From the NCBI RefSeq assembly GCF_026684035.1, contig NZ_CP113361.1:682001-746000 (forward strand): a stretch of 64,000 nucleotides of DNA, read 5' to 3'. Made by a program: the position numbers and the translations under genes. This DNA is from Methanogenium organophilum (lineage in GTDB: Archaea > Halobacteriota > Methanomicrobia > Methanomicrobiales > Methanomicrobiaceae). The notes beneath the pieces are model-generated. The model made no database searches, was not told the origin of the DNA, and was given only the letters and a program-made list of their open reading frames with translations. Position 1 is the first letter of the stretch; every line of letters starts with the position of its first letter. Shown in pieces: positions 1-8,154 of the stretch.

Positions 1-529
1 TAAAGAAACCACGGGGGAATATTGAGTACCGCGACATGTGACGCGGGTGTGCATGTGCCGGGTTGCATCCCCAGAAGACCACACGGTCTGCACGGTTCGC
101 AATCTCACCGAGAGTCGCTGAGGGTACACCTACATCCTGCACAGCAATCAGGGTTGAACCGTGACAGACAGTAGCGGTGTTGTCCATGCATGCGCCGACA
201 ATCTCACCGATCTCTGACCCGGTTCCCTGTGCAGTACAGCTTGTTGATGACCAGCCATACATCAGTGGCTTCTTGGCATCAACGAGCAGATTTGCGGTAT
301 ATTCAACTGCCTCATCATATGTTACTTCTTTCCAGGAGCCGTCTTCCTGCTTCATCTGTGGGCGGGTTACACGATCCTTTGCCTGGGAATGGAGAAACTT
401 TGTTGCTCCAATGGTGCAGGCATTGTACACCTCGAGGATCTCCTCTCCGTCATCGGAGAGGGCGACCTCAAGATCATCGCAGAGCGTCCCGCAGAACGGG
501 CAGACGACATCTGTTACTATTTTCGCCAT
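1..529 (-). CDS. fwdB: Formylmethanofuran dehydrogenase subunit B (partial, cut by window edge)
   Basis: The first 176 residues of the catalytic, molybdopterin-binding subunit that reduces CO2 on methanofuran. The N-terminal cluster motif is visible (Cys10, Cys13, Cys17 and Cys38; CPFCGTLCDD), ligating one [4Fe-4S]. A cysteine at about residue 98 in the stretch GWSSTSCT is the likely ligand of the tungsten or molybdenum; it is an ordinary Cys codon, not UGA selenocysteine. The ATG at 529 lies 11 bases after the stop of fwdD, so the two are cotranscribed. Whether this is the tungsten (fwd) or molybdenum (fmd) isoenzyme cannot be told from sequence. The remaining fwd genes (A, C) are presumably to the left of the window. 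Confidence 0.93.
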   Translation of the reverse strand, partial: MAKIVTDVVCPFCGTLCDDLEVALSDDGEEILEVYNACTIGATKFLHSQAKDRVTRPQMKQEDGSWKEVTYDEAVEYTANLLVDAKKPLMYGWSSTSCTAQGTGSEIGEIVGACMDNTATVCHGSTLIAVQDVGVPSATLGEIANRADRVVFWGCNPAHAHPRHMSRYSIFPRGFF

Positions 530-540
530 TTTTACACCGC

Positions 541-933
541 CTATAAGCACTCCTCTGTAATCAGAGCAATGGCATCAAGGACCACTTCATCCTCAGCGAC
601 GTCAACCGTCACTGGGGTGCCCTTAAATGTTGGCATCCCGGTAGAGTAGGTGTTGGGGTTAACAACTGCATTGGCCCACGGTCCCATAGGGATCCACCCG
701 AGCCCGGGGTGCGGGCCCTGGGTTGCGCCAATTGCCTTGACAACAACACTCCCAAATTCACTGGAAACACGAACATTCGTGTTCTTGAAGCACCCGAGAC
801 GCTTAAACTCAGCGTCATCGAGTTCGAGGATCCCGCAGGCATCCCGATAGGCAAGTTTCTCCTTGCCGTTTTCCATCGAGACGCCCTGCTGGATCGTCCT
901 ACCTGAAATCAGGTTTATCTGAATAGCTGCCAC
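541..933 (-). CDS. fwdD: Formylmethanofuran dehydrogenase subunit D
   Basis: A 130-residue molybdopterin-dinucleotide-binding subunit. In many enzymes of this superfamily this domain is fused to the catalytic chain; in Fwd it is the separate D subunit that completes the pterin site of FwdB. The segment GPHPGLGWIPMGPWANAVV at about residues 75-93 is typical of FwdD. The gene lies between mvhD and fwdB with short gaps (19 and 11 bases). The first Met is used as start; a later Met at residue 20 (MENGKEKL) is an alternative. Confidence 0.92.
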   Translation of the reverse strand: MAAIQINLISGRTIQQGVSMENGKEKLAYRDACGILELDDAEFKRLGCFKNTNVRVSSEFGSVVVKAIGATQGPHPGLGWIPMGPWANAVVNPNTYSTGMPTFKGTPVTVDVAEDEVVLDAIALITEECL

Positions 934-952
934 ACCTTCATCTCCGATTCAG

Positions 953-1378
953 TTATCTCTCGTACTTCTTAAGCGGACTTGGGCCAAGTTCTGTGACCGT
1001 TTTGACAACATCTTCCATGACCATTCCCCACTTTGCACCCTCGGATGCAGAGACGAAGGTCATTCTCAGACGGTTGTCATCAAGACCGATATTCTTCAGG
1101 AGGTTCTTTACGAGGAACATGCGCTTGGCACACTTGTAGTTGCCCTCAAGGTAGTGGCAGTCACCGAAGTGGCACCCTGAGATGAGCATTCCATCAGCAC
1201 CATCCTGGAACGCCTTCATAATGAAGAGCGGGTCGACACGACCGGTACACATCACACGGATTGCACGGACATCTGGCGGGTACTGAATACGGGCACCGCC
1301 GGCAAGGTCTGCACCTGCGTATGAACACCAGTTACAGATGATTGCGATAATCTTTGGCTTCCAGTTCTCATCTGTCAT
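953..1378 (-). CDS. mvhD: MvhD, iron-sulfur subunit linking hydrogenase or formate dehydrogenase to Hdr
   Basis: A 141-residue [2Fe-2S] protein of the MvhD/VhuD family that passes electrons from F420-non-reducing hydrogenase or formate dehydrogenase to the FAD of HdrA. Conserved cysteines sit in ICNWCSYAGADLAG near the N-terminus, in VMCTGRVDP and in GCHFGDCHY. Its ATG overlaps the hdrA stop codon (TAATG at 1378), so translation is coupled. mvhA and mvhG are not in the window, so the electron donor cannot be decided here. In Methanospirillum hungatei the equivalent complex can use formate dehydrogenase. Confidence 0.95.
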   Translation of the reverse strand: MTDENWKPKIIAIICNWCSYAGADLAGGARIQYPPDVRAIRVMCTGRVDPLFIMKAFQDGADGMLISGCHFGDCHYLEGNYKCAKRMFLVKNLLKNIGLDDNRLRMTFVSASEGAKWGMVMEDVVKTVTELGPSPLKKYER

Positions 1379-3402
1379 TACTGCTCCCCTCCCTCAAGAA
1401 GGAATGCGTCTATCTGAGCACAAATCTGTGGTGAAGTAAAGTGCTGCATTCTGATTGCACCGCCAGGACAGAATCCTCCGCAGGTACCACAGCCCTTACA
1501 CTTTGCTTCGGTAACTTCCATCACTGTACGACCATTCTTCTCAACAAGATCAAGTGCACCATACGGGCACTGATTCAGACACATACCACAACCTGCACAA
1601 AGGTCATCAACACACTGTGCGAAGTACGGTTCAAGCTGCACTTCTCCGGTGTGGATTGGAATCGATGCTGCGGATGCTGCACCCTCTGCCTGTGCGACGG
1701 TGTCAGGAATATCCTTTGGTGCCTGACAGACACCGGCGAGGTAAATACCTGCAGTGGTAGTGCCACACGGGTTGAGTTTCGGGTGAGCCTCAAGGAGCCA
1801 TCCGTCCTGTGACTTGGAGACACCGAACATCTGGCGGATCTTCTCTGCTTCAGGCTTTGGCTGAATAGCTGCGGCGAGGACAACCATGTCCATCTCCATC
1901 GAGACAGGTCTGCCGAGCAGTGTGTCTTCGGTATTTACGATGAGGTTCTTTGTGATCGGGTCTTCCAGAATGTTTGCCACACGACCGCGGATGAACTTTG
2001 CACCCTCGTTCTGGATACGGTAGTAGAACTCCTCGTACATCTTTCCGAATGAACGGATATCCATGTAGAAGATGTAAGGCACTGCACCGGGGATCTTTTC
2101 CATGATCTGATGAGCGTGCTTCAGGGAGTACATACAGCAGAAACGTGAACAGTACGGTTTGTTCACACCGCCGGTGTTGTCACGGGAACCTGCACAGAGC
2201 ACGAAACCGACCTTCATCGGGGTCTGCCCGTCAGATGGACGAATCAGGTGACCGCCGGTTGGACCGGATGCACAGATCAGGCGCTCGAACTCAAGACCGG
2301 TGATGACATTGTCATACTGCTTGTAGCCCCATTCTCTCTTCTCCTCGATTGGGATGTAGTCGTATCCGATTGCAATGATACAGGTACCGACTTTGATCTG
2401 CTCAAAGGTGTCGACACTTTCAAGGTCAATCGCACGCTTCTCAGGACCGCATGCATCAACACAGAGACCACACTTCACACAGGAGTCGAAGTCAATGGTG
2501 TACTGCAGAGGCATAACCTGCGGGTGGTAAATGTAAATTGCCTTCCTTGGTGCCATGCCAAACTCGAATGGGTTCGGTTTGATGACAGGACAGACTTCTG
2601 CACAGTCACCACAGCCGTTACAGCCGCCACCGACAATGCCGCGTGCTTCTGCTTCGGTTGGGTCAAGGACACCACGTGCCTTTTTCCGGAGGGTGATCGT
2701 GAAGTTTCCGATGTAACCCTCAACATTCTCAACTTCCGTATAGGTCCTGAGTTCAATGTTGGGGTGACGTCCGACATCCACCATCTTTGGGGTCAGGATA
2801 CACTGTGAACAGTCAAGTGTCGGGAAGGTCTTGTCGAGCTGGGACATACGTCCACCAACAGTCGGAGCCTTCTCAACGAGATATGTCTTGATACCTGCGC
2901 TTGCAAGGTCGAGTGCTGCCTGCATACCGCCGACACCGCCACCAAGGACAAGTGCGGAATGCTCCACTGGAACACTCTTCGGCTGGAGGTCTTCGAGCAT
3001 CCGGGCCTTTGCGACAGCAATAAGCACCTGGTCCTTTGCCTTGTCGGTTGCGCCCTTCCAGTCGTGCATGTGCACCCATGAATTCTGGTCACGGATATTT
3101 GCCATCTCAAACCGGAACTTGTTCAGTCCACCTTCTTCGGTTGCGGTACGGAAGGTTGGCTCGTGGAGACGCGGAGAACATGCTGCAACGACAACGCCGT
3201 TCAGGTTGTGTTCTGCTATTGCATCAATAATCTTTGATTGTCCGGGAGTTGAACACATATACTGGTATTCATCCGCGACAACAACACCATCGAGGCTTTC
3301 TGCGTACTCTTTGACCTCTTCGATTGAGAGGGAACCTGCGATGTTTGTACCGCAGTGACAGATAAATACGCCAATTCGTGGTTCTTCTTTAGTTTCAGCC
3401 AT
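1378..3402 (-). CDS. hdrA: CoB-CoM heterodisulfide reductase subunit A (flavin-bifurcating)
   Basis: A 674-residue soluble HdrA, the FAD subunit that bifurcates electrons between ferredoxin and the CoM-S-S-CoB heterodisulfide. An N-terminal cysteine domain (CHCGTNIAG, CSTPGQ, CSPRLHEPTF) is followed by a Rossmann dinucleotide motif (LGGGVGGMQAALDLA) near residue 153. Four ferredoxin-like motifs follow: CNGCGDCAEVCP, CVKCGLCVDACG (its fourth Cys is followed by Gly, not Pro), CAGCGMCLNQCP and CKGCGTCGGFCP. All positions that are selenocysteine in some methanogens are Cys here. Length is normal. The gene sits between hdrB and mvhD in the same transcription unit. Confidence 0.97.
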   Translation of the reverse strand: MAETKEEPRIGVFICHCGTNIAGSLSIEEVKEYAESLDGVVVADEYQYMCSTPGQSKIIDAIAEHNLNGVVVAACSPRLHEPTFRTATEEGGLNKFRFEMANIRDQNSWVHMHDWKGATDKAKDQVLIAVAKARMLEDLQPKSVPVEHSALVLGGGVGGMQAALDLASAGIKTYLVEKAPTVGGRMSQLDKTFPTLDCSQCILTPKMVDVGRHPNIELRTYTEVENVEGYIGNFTITLRKKARGVLDPTEAEARGIVGGGCNGCGDCAEVCPVIKPNPFEFGMAPRKAIYIYHPQVMPLQYTIDFDSCVKCGLCVDACGPEKRAIDLESVDTFEQIKVGTCIIAIGYDYIPIEEKREWGYKQYDNVITGLEFERLICASGPTGGHLIRPSDGQTPMKVGFVLCAGSRDNTGGVNKPYCSRFCCMYSLKHAHQIMEKIPGAVPYIFYMDIRSFGKMYEEFYYRIQNEGAKFIRGRVANILEDPITKNLIVNTEDTLLGRPVSMEMDMVVLAAAIQPKPEAEKIRQMFGVSKSQDGWLLEAHPKLNPCGTTTAGIYLAGVCQAPKDIPDTVAQAEGAASAASIPIHTGEVQLEPYFAQCVDDLCAGCGMCLNQCPYGALDLVEKNGRTVMEVTEAKCKGCGTCGGFCPGGAIRMQHFTSPQICAQIDAFLLEGGEQ

Positions 3403-3414
3403 TCATTTCACCTC

Positions 3415-4317
3415 TCAAAGGATTTTCTCCAGGAATGGTTTACAGTCGATAGCATGCAGATCAAGAGCAAGCTCCTGCGGAGTCATACCCTGTGCAAGAC
3501 CGAGGAGTTCATTGAAGTGAAGAACCGGAAGGTCGTATGTCTGACCAAACTTCTCCTGAATTTCAACCTGACCACGGTCATACTGAAGCTGACAGAACGG
3601 ACATACCTCAGTGAGTGCATCCGCACCTACTTCCTGCAGGTTAATGAGTTTCTCATTGGTAATATCCAGTGAGTGTGTCAGATCGTATCCACGGACACCG
3701 CCGCCGGCACCACAGCACTGCATCTTATTGCGGTACTGAACTGCCTCTGCACCAAGTGCCTCAACAAGCTCATCGATCCACATGGGGTTTTCGGTATCAC
3801 CGAAGTGGCGCTCTTTCTGGGGCTTCATCAGGTGGCATCCATAGTGAACTGCAATTTTGGTCCCGGTAAGGGGGCGTGTCACGGTTGATGCAAGCTTGTC
3901 AACACCACAGATCTTGTCGTCATAATAGAGTTCTGCAAGGTGCCAGACATCAATGGAACCCTTGAATTCCATGTCGGCTTCTGCAAGCACTTCGTTCACA
4001 CCGTCACGGAGTTCATCGTCGTGCTTAAGGATGTGGTTGACTTCCCAGATGGACTTGTAACATCCGTTACAGATGAGCGTGATGTCCATGTTCATCTGTT
4101 CTGCAAGCACGATGTTGCGTGCAGCGAGTGCGTACCAGACCTTCAGGTCAATGGCACCAAATGCACCAGGTGCAGGACAGCAGCCTGCACCGTTCAGCGG
4201 AAGAAGCTCGATACCGACCTTTGCACTGGTCTTGATAGCTGCGGCTTCACAGCCGGGGTACCGGTTGGGTGCGATGCAGCCGAGGAAGAACGCGTACTGA
4301 CGCATGTTTCCTGACAT
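3415..4317 (-). CDS. hdrB: CoB-CoM heterodisulfide reductase subunit B
   Basis: A 300-residue catalytic subunit that cleaves CoM-S-S-CoB at paired non-cubane [4Fe-4S] clusters. The first CCG-domain motif is Cys14, Cys46-Cys47, Cys83 and Cys86, which fits the family pattern CX31-39CCX35-36CXXC. The second is in the C-terminal half, with CCGAGGGVRG and CPFCQLQYDRG. The ATG follows directly on the hdrC stop (4318-4320). A second Met at residue 5 is an alternative start. Confidence 0.96.
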   Translation of the reverse strand: MSGNMRQYAFFLGCIAPNRYPGCEAAAIKTSAKVGIELLPLNGAGCCPAPGAFGAIDLKVWYALAARNIVLAEQMNMDITLICNGCYKSIWEVNHILKHDDELRDGVNEVLAEADMEFKGSIDVWHLAELYYDDKICGVDKLASTVTRPLTGTKIAVHYGCHLMKPQKERHFGDTENPMWIDELVEALGAEAVQYRNKMQCCGAGGGVRGYDLTHSLDITNEKLINLQEVGADALTEVCPFCQLQYDRGQVEIQEKFGQTYDLPVLHFNELLGLAQGMTPQELALDLHAIDCKPFLEKIL

Positions 4318-4902
4318 TTACTGACCCTCCTCTGCGAGAATCCGGTCTGCGTTCTCTTTCATCTTGTAGAAATCCATAATCTTCTGAATTCCAGGAATAT
4401 ACTCGGGGTAACTGTGTGTCGTTGCCGGGTCTCTCGTCAGCCCAAGTTTCTCGCGGGCTGCACGGTTGACGTCATTATTGGGCACACCGTGTCCGGTGTT
4501 GTAGATCAGCTGGACGGTTTTGAGGAAGTTGCGTGGCACAATATCATATTTGAACGCAAGGTTTCTCATTGCCATGATTACATCAGTCGGTGCAAGGTCA
4601 CGCGGACAGCGGTCTGTACAGGAATAACAGGTGGTACAGAGCCACAGGTCCGGGTCATTGAGTGCTTCCTGCTCGAGGCCCAGCACTCCTTTTCTCATAA
4701 AGAGACGAATCCGATATGAACTCCGGGGTGCAGACGGACATGAACCTGTGCATGTTCCACACTGGAAACACATATTGGCAGCCGTACGACTGATTTTCTT
4801 CACATCTTCGAGAAACTGAGGATTTGAATCATCAGTATAATAACTCGTATCTCTGAGTTTCTCTTCCAGTTCGGCATTGCCGTAATCTTTTACTCTTGCC
4901 AT
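4318..4902 (-). CDS. hdrC: CoB-CoM heterodisulfide reductase subunit C
   Basis: A 194-residue electron-transfer subunit with two [4Fe-4S] motifs, CFQCGTCTGSCPSAPRS and CTTCYSCTDRCPRDL, that relay electrons from HdrA to HdrB. Both motifs are complete and length is normal for the soluble, cytosolic HdrC; there is no membrane segment. The order fwdF-hdrC-hdrB-hdrA-mvhD shows it belongs to the bifurcating complex rather than the membrane HdrDE type. Confidence 0.96.
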   Translation of the reverse strand: MARVKDYGNAELEEKLRDTSYYTDDSNPQFLEDVKKISRTAANMCFQCGTCTGSCPSAPRSSYRIRLFMRKGVLGLEQEALNDPDLWLCTTCYSCTDRCPRDLAPTDVIMAMRNLAFKYDIVPRNFLKTVQLIYNTGHGVPNNDVNRAAREKLGLTRDPATTHSYPEYIPGIQKIMDFYKMKENADRILAEEGQ

Positions 4903-4912
4903 TTCCTTTTCC

Positions 4913-6076
4913 TCACGCGGTTTCCATCATCTTGAGTTCAACCTCGTCACGTGCATCCTCTTTTACTTTAGAGGTACGGGGAGTGCAGAGCTTGTCCTTG
5001 ATTTTAAGGAAGAGATCCGTCTCTTTGCCCTTCACACGGATGCCAGTACGCTTCAGAGTAATGATGTCCTCACCGGGGCATGCATTCACGCAGGCGCCAC
5101 AGAGAATACAGAGGTCCTTATTGACTGCAATCACAGGCTCGTTTTCGCCCTTCAGGTCCTTTGCTGCCTTCGGGGTCGGGAGATAGATTGCATTTGCGGG
5201 ACATACCTCAACACAGGTGGAACACCCGGCAGGGCACTTGTCTGCATTGAACTCGATGTCACCTTCAAAGATCTTCTCAACGGTGATTGCCTCGGCAGGA
5301 CAGTTGATGTCACACCAGCGGCAGGTACAGCAGTTCTCTTCGAGAATCTCGACCTTTCCACTGAGCTTGGCGGATTCTACCTCACGCTCAACTTTGATTG
5401 CATCTTCAGGGCATGCCTCGACACAGACCTGACAGGCGTCACAAAGCTTCTCGTCCCAGACAACATCGCCTACGACTGCGCCAGATTCTGCGGAGAAGGG
5501 TTTGCGCTTCACATCAATTGCAGGACAGAGTTCTGCACAGATGCCACAGCGGGTACACTTCTCATCGTCAACGGTGAAAGTGGTCTTTGCTGCGATTGCG
5601 GTCTGCTTTCCTGCTGCTCCCTCAACCGTTCCCTCAAACACAGGGACTTCACGGCTGATGGCATCGCGGGGACATACGTCCTCACAGATCGTACATTTAA
5701 CGCACTTGTCCTGGTCAATCTCTGTGACCATATCATATTCAGGGAACCCTTCGCGCTCAACAATCGGAAGGGCTTCCTCGCCGTCAATTTTGAGTGTCAG
5801 GGAATTGAACGGGCACATTACAACACAGACGCCACAGTATGAGCACTTTTTCTCATCAATGTTAATGGGCTCTGCGTAGTCAACTACACCACGACGAACA
5901 GCACCTACCAGTCCAAGACTGATTGCTTCCTCTGGGCAGGCTTCTGCACAGATTCCGCATCCGGTACACGTCTGTCCGTTTAGAATCAGGTTGTTAACGT
6001 TCTTGAGGAGCTTCTGCTCCATAATGACGTTAACGCCATCTCTCTTTTTGGAGAATTTCGGGAAGAATGTATCCAT
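4913..6076 (-). CDS. fwdF: Polyferredoxin of formylmethanofuran dehydrogenase (FwdF type), eight [4Fe-4S] motifs
   Basis: A 387-residue protein with eight four-cysteine cluster motifs in series: CTGCGICAEACP, CSYCGVCVVMCP, CVKCTICEDVCP, CTRCGICAELCP, CDACQVCVEACP, CCTCRWCDINCP, CPAGCSTCVEVCP and CILCGACVNACP. The seventh has an extra residue in its first spacer. Known FwdF forms the electron wire between Fwd units and, in M. hungatei, between Hdr and Fwd. The position directly upstream of hdrC supports the same role, feeding low-potential electrons from HdrA into CO2 reduction. An MvhB-type polyferredoxin is the alternative, but eight motifs in a fwd operon favours FwdF. Confidence 0.9.
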   Translation of the reverse strand: MDTFFPKFSKKRDGVNVIMEQKLLKNVNNLILNGQTCTGCGICAEACPEEAISLGLVGAVRRGVVDYAEPINIDEKKCSYCGVCVVMCPFNSLTLKIDGEEALPIVEREGFPEYDMVTEIDQDKCVKCTICEDVCPRDAISREVPVFEGTVEGAAGKQTAIAAKTTFTVDDEKCTRCGICAELCPAIDVKRKPFSAESGAVVGDVVWDEKLCDACQVCVEACPEDAIKVEREVESAKLSGKVEILEENCCTCRWCDINCPAEAITVEKIFEGDIEFNADKCPAGCSTCVEVCPANAIYLPTPKAAKDLKGENEPVIAVNKDLCILCGACVNACPGEDIITLKRTGIRVKGKETDLFLKIKDKLCTPRTSKVKEDARDEVELKMMETA

Positions 6077-6085
6077 GTTAAAACC

Positions 6086-6361
6086 TCACTCCATACCTTC
6101 TGCCAGGGATTTGGATTTCGAATCCCACGGTCCTGCCAGCCGTATCACATTAAATGGGCACGCCTCAACACATACGCCACACCCGGCGCAGAGTTCATGA
6201 TCTACATCGAGAACAATGGCTTTGCCATCCTTCACTTTGTAGATCTTATCATCGGTCACCGGATCAACTGTAAACAGCTCCAGCGCATCGACGGGACATG
6301 CCACAACACATGCGTTACAACCGGTACACCGCTCCATGTTAATATGCAATGCAAATGCCAT
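6086..6361 (-). CDS. fwdG: Two-cluster ferredoxin, FwdG-like, first gene of the fwd-hdr operon
   Basis: A 91-residue 2[4Fe-4S] ferredoxin with motifs CTGCNACVVACP and CAGCGVCVEACP separated by an insertion of about 30 residues, as in FwdG-type proteins. The ATG at 6361 was chosen because a GGTG ribosome binding site lies nine bases upstream; an in-frame GTG at 6373 is the alternative. It probably docks on FwdA-D and takes electrons from the polyferredoxin. The assignment to FwdG rests on context as well as motifs; a generic ferredoxin is possible. Confidence 0.8.
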   Translation of the reverse strand: MAFALHINMERCTGCNACVVACPVDALELFTVDPVTDDKIYKVKDGKAIVLDVDHELCAGCGVCVEACPFNVIRLAGPWDSKSKSLAEGME

Positions 6362-6772
6362 GGTTTCACGCACCAGTATCGATTAAATCGATTACAGGAA
6401 AAGTTGTTGAAAAGAATAGATAAAGGTATTGAAGTAGTGTCCATTGTGAAAAACGGCGTACCTCCCTTCTTTCTTGATAGTACTAATTTACAATGCCAAA
6501 ATATTAATTCTGTATGGTTAATTTCAACGAGCGCAATCCACCAATAATAATCAAAAATTGTCAAAAAAGAAATCCCCGAATTCATTAATTTATTTTCAAA
6601 TTTCTGTATTGCTAAACCAACAATAATTATGGAAAAACATGTGTTTTCTGACAATTAGTCACAGAAACCGGATTCATGGGGGAAAATCCCGATCTCAGCA
6701 ATTTCTAATATCCGCTCACTGACATCCCCGTACAGTAAACCTAATTTCAATCAAAAACCACCATAATTATAC
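6362..6772. promoter_or_regulatory. AT-rich divergent control region between the fwd-hdr operon and the HTH-moeA operon
   Basis: About 410 bases with no convincing gene, clearly richer in A+T than the flanks. It must hold the promoters of both divergent operons. On the minus strand a TATA-like CTTTATCTA lies near 6415-6424, which would start transcription around 6393. No clear ribosome binding site or TATA box could be fixed for the plus-strand gene; an ATAATTATAC lies directly before its ATG. The minus-strand reading frame at 6256-6654 overlaps the ferredoxin gene and is probably not a gene. Confidence 0.5.
6378..6392. promoter_or_regulatory. Paired ATCGAT inverted repeat, candidate operator
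   Basis: Two ATCGAT hexamers separated by TAA, 17 bases upstream of the ferredoxin ATG. They would lie at or just after the predicted transcription start of the fwd-hdr operon. The symmetry suits binding by a dimeric repressor, but no binding protein is known; function is inferred. Confidence 0.3.
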
Positions 6773-6955
6773 ATGACAGCAGACGACCTTGCAGAGATAT
6801 TCAAAGAATATGGAATCGAAAATGAGATCACCTGCCCACAGGCATTTGAAATATCAGAAAAATATGGTATCTCAAAGACGGCCATTGCACGCTACTGCAA
6901 CAGCCGGGACCCCCGCGTTAAGATCAGGGGATGCCAGCTGGGCTGTTTCAAATGA
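6773..6955 (+). CDS. Small HTH-like protein with C-terminal CX3C motif, coupled to moeA
   Basis: A 60-residue protein. Residues 21-45 look like a helix-turn-helix (CPQAFEISEKYGISKTAIA), and the end is RVKIRGCQLGCFK with two cysteines three residues apart. I do not recognise a named family, though the ending looks conserved among methanogens from memory. Its TGA overlaps the moeA ATG (ATGA), so it is cotranslated with a molybdopterin gene, and it is divergent from the tungsto/molybdo-enzyme operon. It could be a metal- or redox-sensing regulator of these two operons, or a small accessory factor. The sequence cannot decide. Confidence 0.75.
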   Translation: MTADDLAEIFKEYGIENEITCPQAFEISEKYGISKTAIARYCNSRDPRVKIRGCQLGCFK

Positions 6956-8154
6956 GCATATTTCTGGACCTGATTCCCGTCTCTCGCGCCGAAGAGATCC
7001 TGCAGGATATTGCACCACCCATGGAGGAGGAATGGGTCTCCCTGCTTGATGCATACAGGTGTGTCCTCTCCCAACCAATTACCGCACAGGAAGACATACC
7101 CGGGTTCACCCGTACGGTTGTGGACGGATACGCCGTTAGTGCGTCGGATACTATTGGTGCCGGAGAGGCATTACCTGCCATGCTCACCATTACCGGACGG
7201 GTAGGAATGGGAGATGGGGATGCCGGAATTGTCAGGCCAGGTGAATGCCGGTATGTCCCGACAGGCGCAGTCATTCCCGATGGTGCCAATGCCGTCGCCA
7301 TGATCGAATATGCAGAAGAGTCAGGCGATGAGGTCCTTGTCTATCGGGCAGTCGCAGAGGGAGAGAACCTCACTCTTCAGGGAGACGATTTCCGGAAAGG
7401 TGAAATGGTGTTTCCCGCAGGAAGACGCCTGTCATCACGCGATCTCGGTGTCCTGGGGGCACTTGGCGTAACCATGGTGCCTGTGCGCAGGAAACCTGTG
7501 CTCGGAATCATCAGCACAGGGAATGAACTCATCAGTCCGGATAAGACTCCCGGACCGGGTGAAATCAGAGACGTCAACACCTACCTCTGTCGCGGATATG
7601 CAGAAGAACGGGGCACTGTCCCACGCATGTATGGCATCGTTCCCGACGAACGGGGCCCTCTCGAGGAGGCCATCCGCCAGGCAGTAGCAGAGTGCGATCT
7701 GGTCTGTATCTCCGGCGGCAGCTCAAAAGGAGAACGGGATATGTGTGCCGCCATTCTTGCAGACCTCGGTACGGTTCATGCACATGGCATTGCGCTTGCA
7801 CCCGGCAAACCGACGATCATCGGCACGATCAGTGATGTACCCGTGCTGGGCCTTCCCGGCCACCCGGCATCTGCCTATGTAGTCCTTGTGGCACTGGGTG
7901 ATGTACTGATCGCCGCCATGACAGGAAGCGCGGCTGCACGGATAACCGTACCGGCCCGCTGCGCCGCACCGATCCCATCCGCACGTGGACGGGAGGACTA
8001 CATACGCGTTCGGCTTGAGGGACATGACGCATACCCGCTCTTTGGAAAATCCGGCCTTACAAATACCCTTATTGAAAGCCATGGACTGCTCCGCGTCCCT
8101 GATGGCAGGGAAGGGTATGAAAAGGGTGCAGAGGTCGAGGTGATCCTGTGGTAA
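6952..8154 (+). CDS. moeA: Molybdopterin molybdenumtransferase MoeA
   Basis: A 400-residue MoeA that inserts molybdate or tungstate into the adenylylated pterin. The N-terminal domain holds DIPGFTRTVVDGYAV and the central domain has the MPT-binding signature ISGGSSKGERDM near residue 260. The C-terminal beta-barrel (domain IV) is present. The ATG at 6952 overlaps the stop of the small HTH gene; an upstream Met at 6931 inside that gene is not used. A second MoeA-like gene follows directly, which is usual in methanogens needing Mo/W enzymes such as Fwd and formate dehydrogenase. Confidence 0.95.
   Translation: MSIFLDLIPVSRAEEILQDIAPPMEEEWVSLLDAYRCVLSQPITAQEDIPGFTRTVVDGYAVSASDTIGAGEALPAMLTITGRVGMGDGDAGIVRPGECRYVPTGAVIPDGANAVAMIEYAEESGDEVLVYRAVAEGENLTLQGDDFRKGEMVFPAGRRLSSRDLGVLGALGVTMVPVRRKPVLGIISTGNELISPDKTPGPGEIRDVNTYLCRGYAEERGTVPRMYGIVPDERGPLEEAIRQAVAECDLVCISGGSSKGERDMCAAILADLGTVHAHGIALAPGKPTIIGTISDVPVLGLPGHPASAYVVLVALGDVLIAAMTGSAAARITVPARCAAPIPSARGREDYIRVRLEGHDAYPLFGKSGLTNTLIESHGLLRVPDGREGYEKGAEVEVILW

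Noticed and set aside
1-3402. Possible selenocysteine (UGA) sites in fwdB and hdrA
   Set aside because: All positions that are selenocysteine in some methanogens are plain Cys codons here and the frames are open.
6256-6654. 132-residue minus-strand frame in the divergent region
   Set aside because: It overlaps the ferredoxin gene in another frame, and its AT-rich part has intergenic composition.
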